A stretch of DNA of 64,000 nt, taken from NCBI GenBank assembly GCA_035274465.1, contig DATEOF010000065.1, positions 1-64,000 of the forward strand, in the 5' to 3' direction. The stretch comes from JADGRF01 sp035274465 (lineage in GTDB: Bacteria; Myxococcota_A; Polyangia; Polyangiales; JAFGIB01). Under the pieces are notes generated by a model. The model made no database searches and was not told where the DNA came from. It saw only the letters and a program-made list of their open reading frames with translations. Numbering within the stretch: position 1 is the stretch's first letter; each line of letters opens with the position of its first letter. The position numbers were made by a program, and so were the translations under genes. Shown here piece after piece: positions 56,110-64,000 of this stretch.

Positions 56110-57150
56110 TCACTTGGCGAGCGGCAGCGAGGCGTGAGCGGGTCGGCGCGCCGGGGCCTGCGTCGGCAGCGGCAGCGGAGCTTGCGACGGATCGTGCGAC
56201 GCGGGCAGCGCCGACAGACCGGCGTCCGACAGCAGCTGCATGTCGGCGTCCGACTCCGGGTTGGTGATCGTCAGCAGCTTGTCGCCGAAGAAGATCGAGT
56301 TCGCGCCGGCCATGAAGCAGAGCAGCTGGGTCTCGCGGCTCAAGCCGACGCGGCCGGCCGACAGGCGCACGCGCGCGGTCGGGATCACGATGCGCGCGGT
56401 CGCGCACATGCGGACCATCTCGAACGGATCGATCGGCTTGCGATCACCGAGCGGCGTGCCTGGCACCGGGCCCAGCGCGTTGATCGGCACGCTCTCCGGT
56501 GGCGTCTCGAGGTTACTCAGCTCGACCAGCATCGCGCAGCGATCGTCGATCGACTCGCCCATGCCGATGATGCCGCCGCAGCACACGTGGATGCCGGCGT
56601 CGCGCACGTGTTGCAGCGTCTCCAACCGATCGTCGTAGGTGCGCGTGCTGATGATCGAGGGGTAGTACTCGCGCGAGGTGTCGAGGTTGTGGTTGTAGGC
56701 GGTGAGGCCCGCCTCTTTGAGCGCGACCGCTTGCTCGGCGTTCAACATGCCCAGCGTCACGCAGGCCTCCATGCCCAGCCCGCGCACACCCTTCACCATG
56801 CGCAGCACGCGCTCGAACTGATCGCCGCTCTTGGCGCTGCGCCAGGCCGCGCCCATGCAAAAGCGCGTGGCGCCGGCCGCGCGCGCCCGGGCGGCGGCGG
56901 CCAGCACATCTTCCTCGGCCATCAGCGGCTCGGCGGGCATCTTGCGCTCATGTCGAGCGCTCTGGCCACAATACCCACAGTCCTCCGGGCAACCGCCGGT
57001 CTTGATCGACAGCAGCGTGCAGAGCTGGACCGAATCCGGCGTGTGGTGCTGGCGGTGAATGCTCTGGGCACGAAACAACAACTGCGTAAGCGGCAGATCG
57101 TGGATCTCGCGCACCTCGGGTAACGTAAAGGTGTGACGATCAGTGGGCAT
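56110..57150 (-). CDS. bioB: Biotin synthase
   Basis: 346 residues. Radical SAM cluster CPEDCGYC with Cys54, Cys58 and Cys61. The SIKTGGCPEDCGYCGQS and YNHNLDTSREYY phrases are diagnostic of BioB, and ARVRLSAGRV provides the Arg near the second [2Fe-2S] cluster. The last ~30 residues form a Pro/Ala-rich extension. The enzyme inserts sulfur into dethiobiotin. The start at 57150 has GGAG upstream. No bioA, bioF or bioD is in the window. The 284-base spacer upstream carries no gene and no clear BirA operator. Confidence 0.96.
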   Translation of the reverse strand: MPTDRHTFTLPEVREIHDLPLTQLLFRAQSIHRQHHTPDSVQLCTLLSIKTGGCPEDCGYCGQSARHERKMPAEPLMAEEDVLAAAARARAAGATRFCMGAAWRSAKSGDQFERVLRMVKGVRGLGMEACVTLGMLNAEQAVALKEAGLTAYNHNLDTSREYYPSIISTRTYDDRLETLQHVRDAGIHVCCGGIIGMGESIDDRCAMLVELSNLETPPESVPINALGPVPGTPLGDRKPIDPFEMVRMCATARIVIPTARVRLSAGRVGLSRETQLLCFMAGANSIFFGDKLLTITNPESDADMQLLSDAGLSALPASHDPSQAPLPLPTQAPARRPAHASLPLAK

Positions 57151-57434
57151 GGTGTCTCCGAGAGGATATGGGGCGGCATCCTGACTCGACCTGGGCCTCG
57201 ACACAAGTCAGCGCAGCCACGAAGCATTTCGCGTGGTTCGGCTTGACGCGCGGGCCCCGGCGGTCGAATCTCATCCAGCACTTTCGTTCGACAACAGCCT
57301 CGCGAACGGGTACGGGCGTAACGACATTTACCTGGCCGTCCGAGCGAAGCTCGCGTCCGGTACGCGCATGAGCAGCCGGCAAGACACCAGGGAAAATCGC
57401 GCGCTTCGTCGGCCTGAAAGACCAAGGATGACGC

Positions 57435-58475
57435 ATGCCTGAGGGCGCCACGGAGCGCGCCACGCCGGCCTTCAGCGGGACGACGGGGTTTTTTCTGCCG
57501 ATCGAGAGCGCGCCGCCGCTCGCCGGGCTGGCCGCACTCTCGGCCTTCGCGGCGATGGTGCTGAACCAGGTGCTGCTGCCCGGCCTGGGCAACGAGCACA
57601 ACGCCCTGCTGCTCAGCCGGCTCGCGCGAGCCGGGCAGTTCGCGGCCAACCTGGCGGTGATCTCGGGGCTGGTGACGCTGTGCTTCTGCGCCCTGTCGGT
57701 GGCGCGCGGGCAACCCGGGCTGACCACGTTTCGACGCGTGATGTGGGTGCTCCTGTCTCTCGTGCTGCTGCGAGCGGCAGTGATCGCGACGCTGTTCGAG
57801 CGCGTGGAGACCACGAGCAAAGACGTGTATTTGGCGGTGGGCGCGGCGAACGTGCTGGGCGTGCTCGCGGGCCAGTGGGCGCTCGAGCGCACGCGCGGCA
57901 GCCTGCTGCGCGTGTTGGCCGTGCTGGCCACGTGCCTGCCACTGTTCAGCATCGCGTCGGTCGTGCTCGAGGTCACCTCGGATGTCCAGCTGGATCCGTG
58001 GAAGCGCCGCGGCCACGAGTGGGCGCAAGGTCTGGGCGAGCTGAGCTACGTGGGCCTGTTGCTGGTGAGCTTTCCGCTGCTCGTGCCGCGCGGGCTCCGG
58101 CTGCGCGACTTGATCGCACGCAGCGCGGGCATCGCGATGCTGGTGGCCTCGGTGTACGCGCTGCGCACCGCGGAGGCCGCGCTGCACAACGACTATCCGG
58201 TGATGTTCTATCACGCGCAGCGCGTGGGCTTGCTGCTGGATCGATCGCCGATGCTCTACGCGATCCCGTTTTGCCTGGCGTTGTCGGCGATCACGACGGG
58301 CTTGCTGAGCGCGAGCGGGGCGCGATGGCAGGCCACCGTGGGCGTATTGCTGTTGTTTGCAGCGGGGTATGCGCCGAAGGCACCGGGCAGGCTGTTGAGC
58401 ATGGCGCTGGGCTTCTTGCTGCTGACGCGCGCGTTGGTGGCGCTCGCGGGCACAGCCAGGCAGCGCGAACCCTAG
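57435..58475 (+). CDS. Polytopic membrane protein of unknown function
   Basis: 346 residues with about nine to ten hydrophobic helices (LAGLAALSAFAAMVLNQVLL, FAANLAVISGLVTLCFCALSV, VMWVLLSLVLLRAAVIATLF, VYLAVGAANVLGVLAG, LLRVLAVLATCLPLFSIASVVL, LSYVGLLLVSFPLLV, GIAMLVASVYAL, LLLFAAGYAP and a last one). Loops are short and Arg-rich on one side. No family recognised. It is alone between bioB (divergent) and a convergent aminotransferase, with a 4-base overlap. Confidence 0.72.
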   Translation: MPEGATERATPAFSGTTGFFLPIESAPPLAGLAALSAFAAMVLNQVLLPGLGNEHNALLLSRLARAGQFAANLAVISGLVTLCFCALSVARGQPGLTTFRRVMWVLLSLVLLRAAVIATLFERVETTSKDVYLAVGAANVLGVLAGQWALERTRGSLLRVLAVLATCLPLFSIASVVLEVTSDVQLDPWKRRGHEWAQGLGELSYVGLLLVSFPLLVPRGLRLRDLIARSAGIAMLVASVYALRTAEAALHNDYPVMFYHAQRVGLLLDRSPMLYAIPFCLALSAITTGLLSASGARWQATVGVLLLFAAGYAPKAPGRLLSMALGFLLLTRALVALAGTARQREP

Positions 58476-59677
58476 CCTTCGAACGCGCTCGCGAGCACGC
58501 CGAGGCACGCGATCGCCGCGTCGATCTCTCCGAGTGAAGCGGCGAACGACAGCCGCAAGAAGCCAGGGGTCCCGAACGCAGTCCCCGGCACCACGGCCAA
58601 GCGCGCGTGCTCGAGCAGCCACGTCGCCACCGCGATGTCGTCGCTCAGCAGTTCTCCCCTCGCCTTGCGCCCCAACCAACCCCGCACGTCCGCGAACACG
58701 TAGAACGCACCGCGCGGCACGACCCAGCGCACGTCGGGCAAACCCGACAGTCCCTCGATCAATCGATCGCGCCGCTGGCGATACTGCTCCACCATCTCCG
58801 CCACGTGCCGTTTGTCGCCGCTCAGAGCGGCGAGCGCGGCGAGCTGGGCCGGCGTGGATACGCTCGTAGTCGTCTGGCTCTGCAGCGTCTCACACGCCCG
58901 TGCAAGGGCCTTGGGCGACAAGCTCCAGCCCACGCGGAAGCCGGTCATCGCGTGCGTCTTGCTCACGCCGTCCACGATCACCAGGCGCTCGTTCAGTTCG
59001 GGCGCGACCTGGGCCAACGACGGGGCGACGAAGCCGTCGTAGCAGAGCTCGGCGTAGATCTCGTCCACGATCACCCAGAGCTGCGGATGACGACGGACGA
59101 CCTCGGCCAGCGCCGTGAGCTCGCGCTCGCCGTACGCAGTGCCCGTGGGGTTGTTCGGGCTGCACAGCACCAGCGCCTTGCTGCGCTCAGAGATCGCCCG
59201 CTCCAGCGCCTCGGGTGTGAGCAGGAAGTCGTGTTCGGGGCCACACGGCACCAGCACGGGCGTCGCACCGGCCATGCGCGCCTGCTCGCTGTAGCTCACC
59301 CAGCTCGGTGTCGGGATGATGACTTCGTCCCCAGGATCGTAGAGCGCGTGCGCCAGGTTGTAGAGCGCGTGCTTCGCGCCGGCGCTGACCACTACCTGAT
59401 CAACCGTGTAGCTCCCGCCGACACCACGGCGCGCGCGCGAGTCCGCGCAGATGGCCGCGCGCAACTCCGGCAGCCCTGCAACCTGGGTGTAGCCGTAGGG
59501 TCCCGTCTCGAGCGCACGCTGCGCGGCCTGACGGATGTGCAGTGGTGGGTCGAAGTCCGGTTCGCCGATCGCCAGCGAAACCAGCTTCACCCCCTGGGCG
59601 CGCAGCTCGGCCACGCGCCGGAAGACCTCGCCCGTCGCGGACGGTTTGAATGCGGAGAGGCGCTGCGCGAGCTTCAT
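58472..59677 (-). CDS. Class I aminotransferase (aspartate-aminotransferase-like)
   Basis: 401 residues. YGYTQVAGLPELRAAI, SPNNPTGTAY, VDEIYAELCYDG and the Schiff-base Lys240 (DGVSKTHAMTGFRVGW) are all as in the AspC/AspB group. FLRLSFAASLGEID supplies the C-terminal Arg that binds the substrate carboxylate. Probably transaminates aspartate or an aromatic amino acid. It ends 4 bases into the membrane protein gene and begins 6 bases after the MATE gene's stop, so it may be in one transcript with that transporter. Confidence 0.93.
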   Translation of the reverse strand: MKLAQRLSAFKPSATGEVFRRVAELRAQGVKLVSLAIGEPDFDPPLHIRQAAQRALETGPYGYTQVAGLPELRAAICADSRARRGVGGSYTVDQVVVSAGAKHALYNLAHALYDPGDEVIIPTPSWVSYSEQARMAGATPVLVPCGPEHDFLLTPEALERAISERSKALVLCSPNNPTGTAYGERELTALAEVVRRHPQLWVIVDEIYAELCYDGFVAPSLAQVAPELNERLVIVDGVSKTHAMTGFRVGWSLSPKALARACETLQSQTTTSVSTPAQLAALAALSGDKRHVAEMVEQYRQRRDRLIEGLSGLPDVRWVVPRGAFYVFADVRGWLGRKARGELLSDDIAVATWLLEHARLAVVPGTAFGTPGFLRLSFAASLGEIDAAIACLGVLASAFEG

Positions 59678-59683
59678 GCGGCC

Positions 59684-61093
59684 TCAGATTACGATCGTCT
59701 TCCAGGTCCCGGAGCGGAACTTCCAGGCCATGATCGAGGTCAGCAGCACGGCGTAGACCGCGGCCGCCGACCACACGCCGAGCAACCCGCCGTGCAGGAT
59801 CACCCCGCACAGGTACGCCACCGGCAGCAGCACGCCGAAGTGCAGCATCAGCTCGACCTTCATCACGAAGCGCGGGTTGCCCGCGCCGAACAGCGCCTGC
59901 GTCAGGATCATCCCGGCCGCGATCAAGGGCCCCGTCGCACCCATCAGGCGCATCGAGTTCTCACCGGCCCGGATCACCGCCGGCGACTCGTTGAAGACGG
60001 CGATCCAAAAGCGCGGGAAGGCGATCTCGTGGAGCCCCAGCAGCGCGAACACCATGACGGCGATCTTCACGCTGCTCCAGGCGTAGCGCTCGGCCGCATC
60101 CGCGTCGCCCGCGCCCAGACTCTGAGACACCAGCGTGGCCGTCGCCACCCCGAACGCCATGCACGAGAAGAACGTCAGGCTCAGCACGTTGATGATGATG
60201 GTGGTCGCCGCCCCGAAGACCGCCTCGCGCACGCCCTGCTGGGCGGCGGCGTCGTCGAAAATTTGGACGATACCGATGAACAGCAGGAAGCCGGTCATGA
60301 CCACGGTGGTGGCGACGCCCGAGGGGATCGAGAGCTTGGCGAGGTGCTTCATCATCGACAGCGAGAGCACGCCGCGCCGGTAGGGGTGATACTTATCGCG
60401 ATCGATCCGTCGCAGGGAGAACAACGCCATCGCGATCGCACCGACCCAGGATGAGATCGCCGCGGCGAGGCCCGCGCCCTCCGCGCCCATCCGGGGAAAC
60501 CCTGCATTGCCGAAGATCAGCAGCCAGCACAGCAACGCGTTGACCACGTTCATGCCGACGGCCGCCCAGAAGTGCACGTAGGTGCGTCCCGTGCCGTCGT
60601 AGAACGCCTTGTACGCCGCGGTGATGACCATCGACATCAGGCCGACGAAGCGCCACTGCGAGTACGCAGTGCCGATCTGGACATAGTCGGGATCGCTCGA
60701 CTTGAGCTGGAAGATCCACGGGATCAGCGGGTAACAGATCAACGTTGCTACCCCGCTGGCCACGGCCGCGAGCACGACCGCGTTGGCCAGCACGGCCCCG
60801 CTGTCGTGCGGATGGCTCTGGCCTTCGCGGCGTCCCACGGTCGCCTGGGTACCGACCGAGATCGCAGACAGGAACCCGCCGACCGACCACAGCAGGATCA
60901 GCGAGAAGGACAGCATCGCCTGCCCATCGCTGCGCTCCGGTTCAGGGAGCTTGCCGATGAAGTAGGTATCGACGAGGTTGATCGCCGTCTGTGTCAGCAG
61001 CGCCAGCATCGCCGGCACTGCCAAATACAAAATGCGTTGGACGTCGGCCAGCGCAAGAAACGTGCCCGGCCTGGTGGATGCTGCTACACGCAT
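59684..61093 (-). CDS. MATE-family efflux transporter
   Basis: 469 residues with 12 predicted helices. The N-terminal helix begins ILYLAVPAMLALLTQTAINLVDTYFIGKL, the usual MATE start, and a second lobe repeats the pattern (LAKLSIPSGVATTVVMTGFLLFIGIVQI). MATE proteins exchange Na or H ions for cationic drugs or metabolites. Substrate unknown. It is transcribed with the aminotransferase 6 bases downstream. Its upstream side faces the Pal-like gene across a 105-base spacer. Confidence 0.9.
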   Translation of the reverse strand: MRVAASTRPGTFLALADVQRILYLAVPAMLALLTQTAINLVDTYFIGKLPEPERSDGQAMLSFSLILLWSVGGFLSAISVGTQATVGRREGQSHPHDSGAVLANAVVLAAVASGVATLICYPLIPWIFQLKSSDPDYVQIGTAYSQWRFVGLMSMVITAAYKAFYDGTGRTYVHFWAAVGMNVVNALLCWLLIFGNAGFPRMGAEGAGLAAAISSWVGAIAMALFSLRRIDRDKYHPYRRGVLSLSMMKHLAKLSIPSGVATTVVMTGFLLFIGIVQIFDDAAAQQGVREAVFGAATTIIINVLSLTFFSCMAFGVATATLVSQSLGAGDADAAERYAWSSVKIAVMVFALLGLHEIAFPRFWIAVFNESPAVIRAGENSMRLMGATGPLIAAGMILTQALFGAGNPRFVMKVELMLHFGVLLPVAYLCGVILHGGLLGVWSAAAVYAVLLTSIMAWKFRSGTWKTIVI

Positions 61094-61127
61094 GCGAGTG
61101 CGGCAATGTAAGGGACAGGCGCGGCCG

Positions 61128-61157
61128 TTGACAAGCCATGCCTGCGTGGCCTATGCA
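61128..61157 (+). promoter_or_regulatory. Likely sigma-70-type promoter for the pal-like operon
   Basis: TTGACA at 61128-61133, 18 bases, TATGCA at 61152-61157. The predicted transcript start is near 61164, leaving about 35 bases with the GGAG ribosome site (61187-61190) before the ATG at 61199. The -35 match is perfect. Confidence 0.5.
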
Positions 61158-61198
61158 CGCGATTCTGGCCGTGAATTCGGCGAGAAGGAGACAACAAC

Positions 61199-61873
61199 AT
61201 GAGTCTCGCGGAACGCAGCAACGTAGTGAGGGGTCCTACGCTCGTTGCGCTTATGGGTCTGGGTCTAGCCTTATCCATGTCGGCGTGCAGCCCGGACTAT
61301 CCCAAATGCGACACCGACGAGGATTGCCATCAAGGCGAATTCTGCGTCAACAACTTGTGCCAACAGTGCCGTACGAACGATGACTGTGCTGCTGGGCAAC
61401 GTTGCGCATCCGGCGCGTGCGAGGCGATTCCGGGTTATTGCACATCCAACGCCCAATGTGCAGCCGGTCAGGTGTGCGAGAACAACATGTGCGTCGCGCA
61501 AAAGCAGGCCGCGCTGAAAGCTCCGCCGCCACCTCCTCCGACACCGACAGCTTGTGAGCTGAATCCGGTGTACTTCGACTATGACTCGAGCACGCTAAGC
61601 GATAGCGCTCGCGACCAACTTTCCCGAAATGCCAGTTGTATGCGCGAACGTCGCTCACGCGGCGCCCAGCTGACTGGGCTGACGGATCCACGCGGTACGG
61701 AAGAGTACAACCTGGCACTCGGCGAGCGGCGCGCGCAGGCAGCGCAGCAGTACCTGAAGTCTCTCGGCGCCGACGGCGACATGAGTGTGTCGTCGATGGG
61801 CGAAGAGATGGCGTCCGGTACGGACGAGTCGGGCTGGGCGCGCGATCGGCGCGTCGACTTCAAGAGCAAGTGA
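61199..61873 (+). CDS. Pal/OmpA-family lipoprotein with Cys-rich N-terminal repeats
   Basis: 224 residues. Signal peptide with lipobox near LSMSAC; mature N-terminus CSPDYPKCDTD. Three Cys-rich units follow (CDTDEDCHQGEFCVNNLC, CRTNDDCAAGQRCASGAC, CTSNAQCAAGQVCENNMC), then a Pro linker and an OmpA-like peptidoglycan-binding domain (LNPVYFDYDSSTLSDSARDQL, GLTDPRGTEEYNLALGERRAQ). Standard Pal lacks the Cys-rich part. GLTDPRGT has Leu where Pal has GH(A/T)D. It should link the outer membrane to the cell wall. It precedes a CpoB-like gene but no tolQRAB is in view. Confidence 0.88.
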   Translation: MSLAERSNVVRGPTLVALMGLGLALSMSACSPDYPKCDTDEDCHQGEFCVNNLCQQCRTNDDCAAGQRCASGACEAIPGYCTSNAQCAAGQVCENNMCVAQKQAALKAPPPPPPTPTACELNPVYFDYDSSTLSDSARDQLSRNASCMRERRSRGAQLTGLTDPRGTEEYNLALGERRAQAAQQYLKSLGADGDMSVSSMGEEMASGTDESGWARDRRVDFKSK

Positions 61874-61881
61874 ACGAGGTC

Positions 61882-62718
61882 ATGCAGCACCATTCGACCC
61901 CGCGTAGCGGCTCGAAGCTGCCAGCTGCAGTGTTGTTGTCCTGCAGCTGGCTGCTCGGTGCTTGCTGGATGACCAAGTCCGACGCGAACGAGCGCTTCGC
62001 AGCACAGACGAAGCAGATCGAGGCGCTGCAAGCCGAAGTGCGCGCCAATCATCTGGCGATGGGCGCGAAGCTCAAGGAGCTCGAGGAAGGCCTGGAACGC
62101 ACGCGCTCGTTGCTCACGCGCGACAGCGCAGACGTTGGCGCGGCGGTGCAGCAGCAGCAACAGCGCATGGCCGAGATCGAAGGCAAGCTCGACGAGATGA
62201 CGCACAACCTGACCGGGCTGGTCGAGCAGACGGCCAAGGCGCGCGCCGATCTCGACGAGAAGCTGAAGACCGGCGCCAAGCCCGGCGAGTTCGTGCTCGA
62301 CCCGAGCCAGATCCCCGCCGACAAGAACGCGCACTTCGCCATCGGCTACGAGGCGTACAAAGCCAGCGAGCACGACAAGGCCCGCGCGCTGTTCAAGGAA
62401 TACCTGACTCGCTACCCGAGCGATGCCAAGGCGGGCGACGCGCAGTACTGGATCGGCGCCAGCTACCTGGTGCAGAACAAACCCGCGACTGCGCTGGGTG
62501 AGTACCGCAAGGTGATCGCGAACTATCCGAAGAGCCCTGCGGTCGACACCGCGCTCTACGGCATGGCCGACGCGTTCTTCCGCTTGCATGCATGCACGGA
62601 CGCCAAGGGCGCGATCGAGGCCTTGATCAAGCGCAAGCCGAGCAAGGCGCTCGAGGATCGCGCGAAGCAACTGAGCCGCGCGTTGAAGGAAGCCGGCAAG
62701 GACTACTGCACTTCCTGA
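61882..62718 (+). CDS. CpoB/YbgF-like TPR lipoprotein
   Basis: 278 residues from ATG 61882; a GTG at 61870 overlapping the previous stop (GTGA) is an equal alternative because its ribosome site is better spaced. Lipobox LLGAC gives a lipid anchor. Next is a coiled coil (about 35-120, heptad-rich: KQIEALQAEVRANHLAMGAKLKELEEG) and then TPR repeats (AIGYEAYKASEHDKARALFKEYLTRYPSDAKAGDAQYWIGASYLVQ, ALGEYRKVIANYPKSPAVDTALY). This is the CpoB arrangement, which coordinates Tol-Pal with cell-wall synthesis. E. coli CpoB is periplasmic; the lipid anchor here differs. Confidence 0.85.
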   Translation: MQHHSTPRSGSKLPAAVLLSCSWLLGACWMTKSDANERFAAQTKQIEALQAEVRANHLAMGAKLKELEEGLERTRSLLTRDSADVGAAVQQQQQRMAEIEGKLDEMTHNLTGLVEQTAKARADLDEKLKTGAKPGEFVLDPSQIPADKNAHFAIGYEAYKASEHDKARALFKEYLTRYPSDAKAGDAQYWIGASYLVQNKPATALGEYRKVIANYPKSPAVDTALYGMADAFFRLHACTDAKGAIEALIKRKPSKALEDRAKQLSRALKEAGKDYCTS

Positions 62719-62760
62719 GCACCGTGAGCGAAGCGAACCCGTGTCGCCAGTCGGTGGGGC

Positions 62761-62803
62761 CGGCGGCGTTCCGCCGCCGAGGGGGAACGTGCGACGTTCC
62801 CCC
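62761..62803. terminator. Two adjacent hairpins between convergent genes
   Basis: 62761-62776 forms CGGCGG-CGTT-CCGCCG. 62781-62803 forms a perfect 10-bp stem GGGGGAACGT-GCG-ACGTTCCCCC. It lies 42 bases after the CpoB stop and just before the RND pump stop on the other strand. The bases after the second stem are GGTTATAA, so it has no long T-run; bidirectional termination is plausible. Confidence 0.65.
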
Positions 62804-62805
62804 GG

Positions 62806-64000
62806 TTATAAACTGCGCCGCTTCCACACTGCGAACAGCGCGGGGTAGACGGTCAGCTCGAGCAGGAAGGACGTCACCAGGCCGCCGACCATCGGAGCCG
62901 CGATGCGCTTCATGACGTCGGCGCCTGTGCCGGTGCTCCAGAGCACGGGCACGAGGCCGATGATCATCGCCGCGACGGTCATCAGCTTCGGGCGCAGACG
63001 CTTGGCGGCGCCTTCGACGATCGCCTCGCGCAGATCGGCGTCATCGCGCAGCCGGCCCTCGCGCTGGCGTCGCTCGTGCGCGAGCGTCAGGTAGAGCAAC
63101 ATCACCACGCCGGTCTCGGCGTCGAGCCCGGCGAGCGCGATCACGCCGACCCAGACCGCGACGCTCATGTGATAGTCGAGCAGGTACAACAGCCACACCG
63201 CACCGACCAGCGAGAACGGCACGGCCAGCATCACGATCAGCGTCTCGACCCATGATTGCGTGTTCCAGTACAGCAGGAGGAACACGAGCGCGAGCGTCAG
63301 CGGGATCACCCACTTCAAGCGCTCCTTGGCGCGCTCGAAGTACTTGAACTGTCCGATCCAATCCAGGCGCGTGCCAGCCGGCAAGTTCGCCGCCGCGGCC
63401 ACGATCGGCTTGGCCTCGGCGACGTAGTCGGCGATCGGGCGATCGGTGTCGACGAAAACGAAGCCGACCAGCTTGCCGCCTTCGCTGCGGATCATCGGCG
63501 GTCCGAGGACGCTCCGGATCTCGACGACCTGCGACAGCGGCACCTGACCGCCGGCCGGCGTCGCGATCAGGATCCGGCCGAGCAGCTCCGGGTCGTCGCG
63601 AAACTCTCGCGCGTAGCGCACCGAGATCGGATAGCGCTCGCGACCTTCGACCGTCTCGGACACGTTCTCGCCGCCGATCGATTGGGCGACCACCATGTTG
63701 ACGTCTTCGACGCTCAGGCCGTGGCGCGCGGCGTCCTCGCGCTTGACCTCGAAGTCGATGTAGAAGCCGCCGGTCGAGCGCTCGGCGAACGCGCTGCGGG
63801 TGCCCGGGACCTTCGACAGCGCGCGCTCGACCTCGATCGCCGCATGCTCGATGTGCTGGAGGTTGTCGCCGAAGACCTGGATACCGAGCGGGCTGCGCAC
63901 GCCGGTCGAGAGCATCTCGGTGCGCGTTTGAATCGGCATCCACCACACGTTCGGCATGCCGGGAAAGTGCAGCTTGTCGTTCATCTGCGCGATCAGGTCG
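62806..64000 (-). CDS. CusA/CzcA-type heavy-metal efflux RND transporter, C-terminal part
   Basis: 398 residues are visible; the frame stays open to the window end, so the N-terminal ~650 residues of a typical ~1040-residue pump lie outside. The visible part has the second porter subdomains (GIQVFGDNLQHIEHAAIEVERAL, EVKREDAARHGLSVEDVNMVV) and transmembrane helices 7-12. The loop ALAGLDAETGVVMLLYL corresponds to the CusA ALAG.AAETGVVML phrase. CusA-type pumps export copper/silver or cobalt/zinc/cadmium with a membrane-fusion and outer-membrane partner, which are not in view. The substrate cannot be distinguished here. Confidence 0.9.
   Translation of the reverse strand, partial: DLIAQMNDKLHFPGMPNVWWMPIQTRTEMLSTGVRSPLGIQVFGDNLQHIEHAAIEVERALSKVPGTRSAFAERSTGGFYIDFEVKREDAARHGLSVEDVNMVVAQSIGGENVSETVEGRERYPISVRYAREFRDDPELLGRILIATPAGGQVPLSQVVEIRSVLGPPMIRSEGGKLVGFVFVDTDRPIADYVAEAKPIVAAAANLPAGTRLDWIGQFKYFERAKERLKWVIPLTLALVFLLLYWNTQSWVETLIVMLAVPFSLVGAVWLLYLLDYHMSVAVWVGVIALAGLDAETGVVMLLYLTLAHERRQREGRLRDDADLREAIVEGAAKRLRPKLMTVAAMIIGLVPVLWSTGTGADVMKRIAAPMVGGLVTSFLLELTVYPALFAVWKRRSL

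Overview
This is a GC-rich, gene-dense bacterial chromosome segment, most likely from a myxobacterium (Myxococcota, Polyangia-like). The pointers are a secreted protein with thrombospondin type 3 repeats and a MYXO-CTERM-like tail, a MopE-type Cys/Asp repeat lipoprotein, three very large Ser/Thr kinase-ATPase-TPR proteins, an NtrC-type two-component operon, and many Cys-rich or TPR exported proteins. I see no rRNA, tRNA, CRISPR array, insertion sequence or prophage. Most genes are ordinary chromosomal genes with short spacers and many convergent 4-base overlaps.

Layout. 0-5 kb: a partial membrane protein, an outer-membrane barrel, a large inverted-repeat element filling the whole 936-1865 spacer, an SDR/dienelactone hydrolase pair and an MFS exporter. 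5-20 kb is the signalling core: HDOD protein, RlmN-like radical SAM enzyme, two paralogous giant kinases that face each other (6886-10926 and 15739-19806), and between them an FAH-family hydrolase and a receiver / histidine kinase / NtrC / MarR operon with a strong -24/-12 (sigma-54) promoter match. 20-29 kb: a CTP-synthase-like glutaminase fold protein, a phosphotransferase-P-loop fusion, a HAD protein, GlnD, a GMC alcohol oxidase and an aminotransferase. 29-38 kb: an AT-hook protein, a MYXO-CTERM protein and a leftward run of zinc-ribbon kinase, lipoprotein, tsaD and cystathionine beta-synthase. 37-50 kb: membrane protein plus Crp regulator, two small Hsp20 proteins, an AraC regulator, a lipase, a lectin-like lipoprotein, PolX, a MshEN/HD-GYP/receiver/DUF4388 fusion, a TPR protein and a secreted hydrolase.

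50-57 kb holds the best candidate for an undescribed system. A complete ketosynthase and a ketosynthase lacking both catalytic histidines overlap by 4 bases. They diverge from an acyl-AMP ligase, two acyl carrier proteins and a hot-dog thioesterase. Together these look like a compact acyl-activating and chain-extending lipid pathway with no ketoreductase or dehydratase of its own. Biotin synthase follows convergently. 57-64 kb: membrane protein, aminotransferase, MATE transporter, a Pal-like/CpoB-like envelope pair and the C-terminal part of a CusA/CzcA RND pump running off the right edge.

Theme: sensory kinases, envelope lipoproteins and lipid chemistry. Several proteins keep a fold but lose key residues: the ketosynthase partner, the glutaminase triad, the Walker A lysine in three ATPase modules, and the phospho-acceptor and HD-GYP ligands in the fusion protein.
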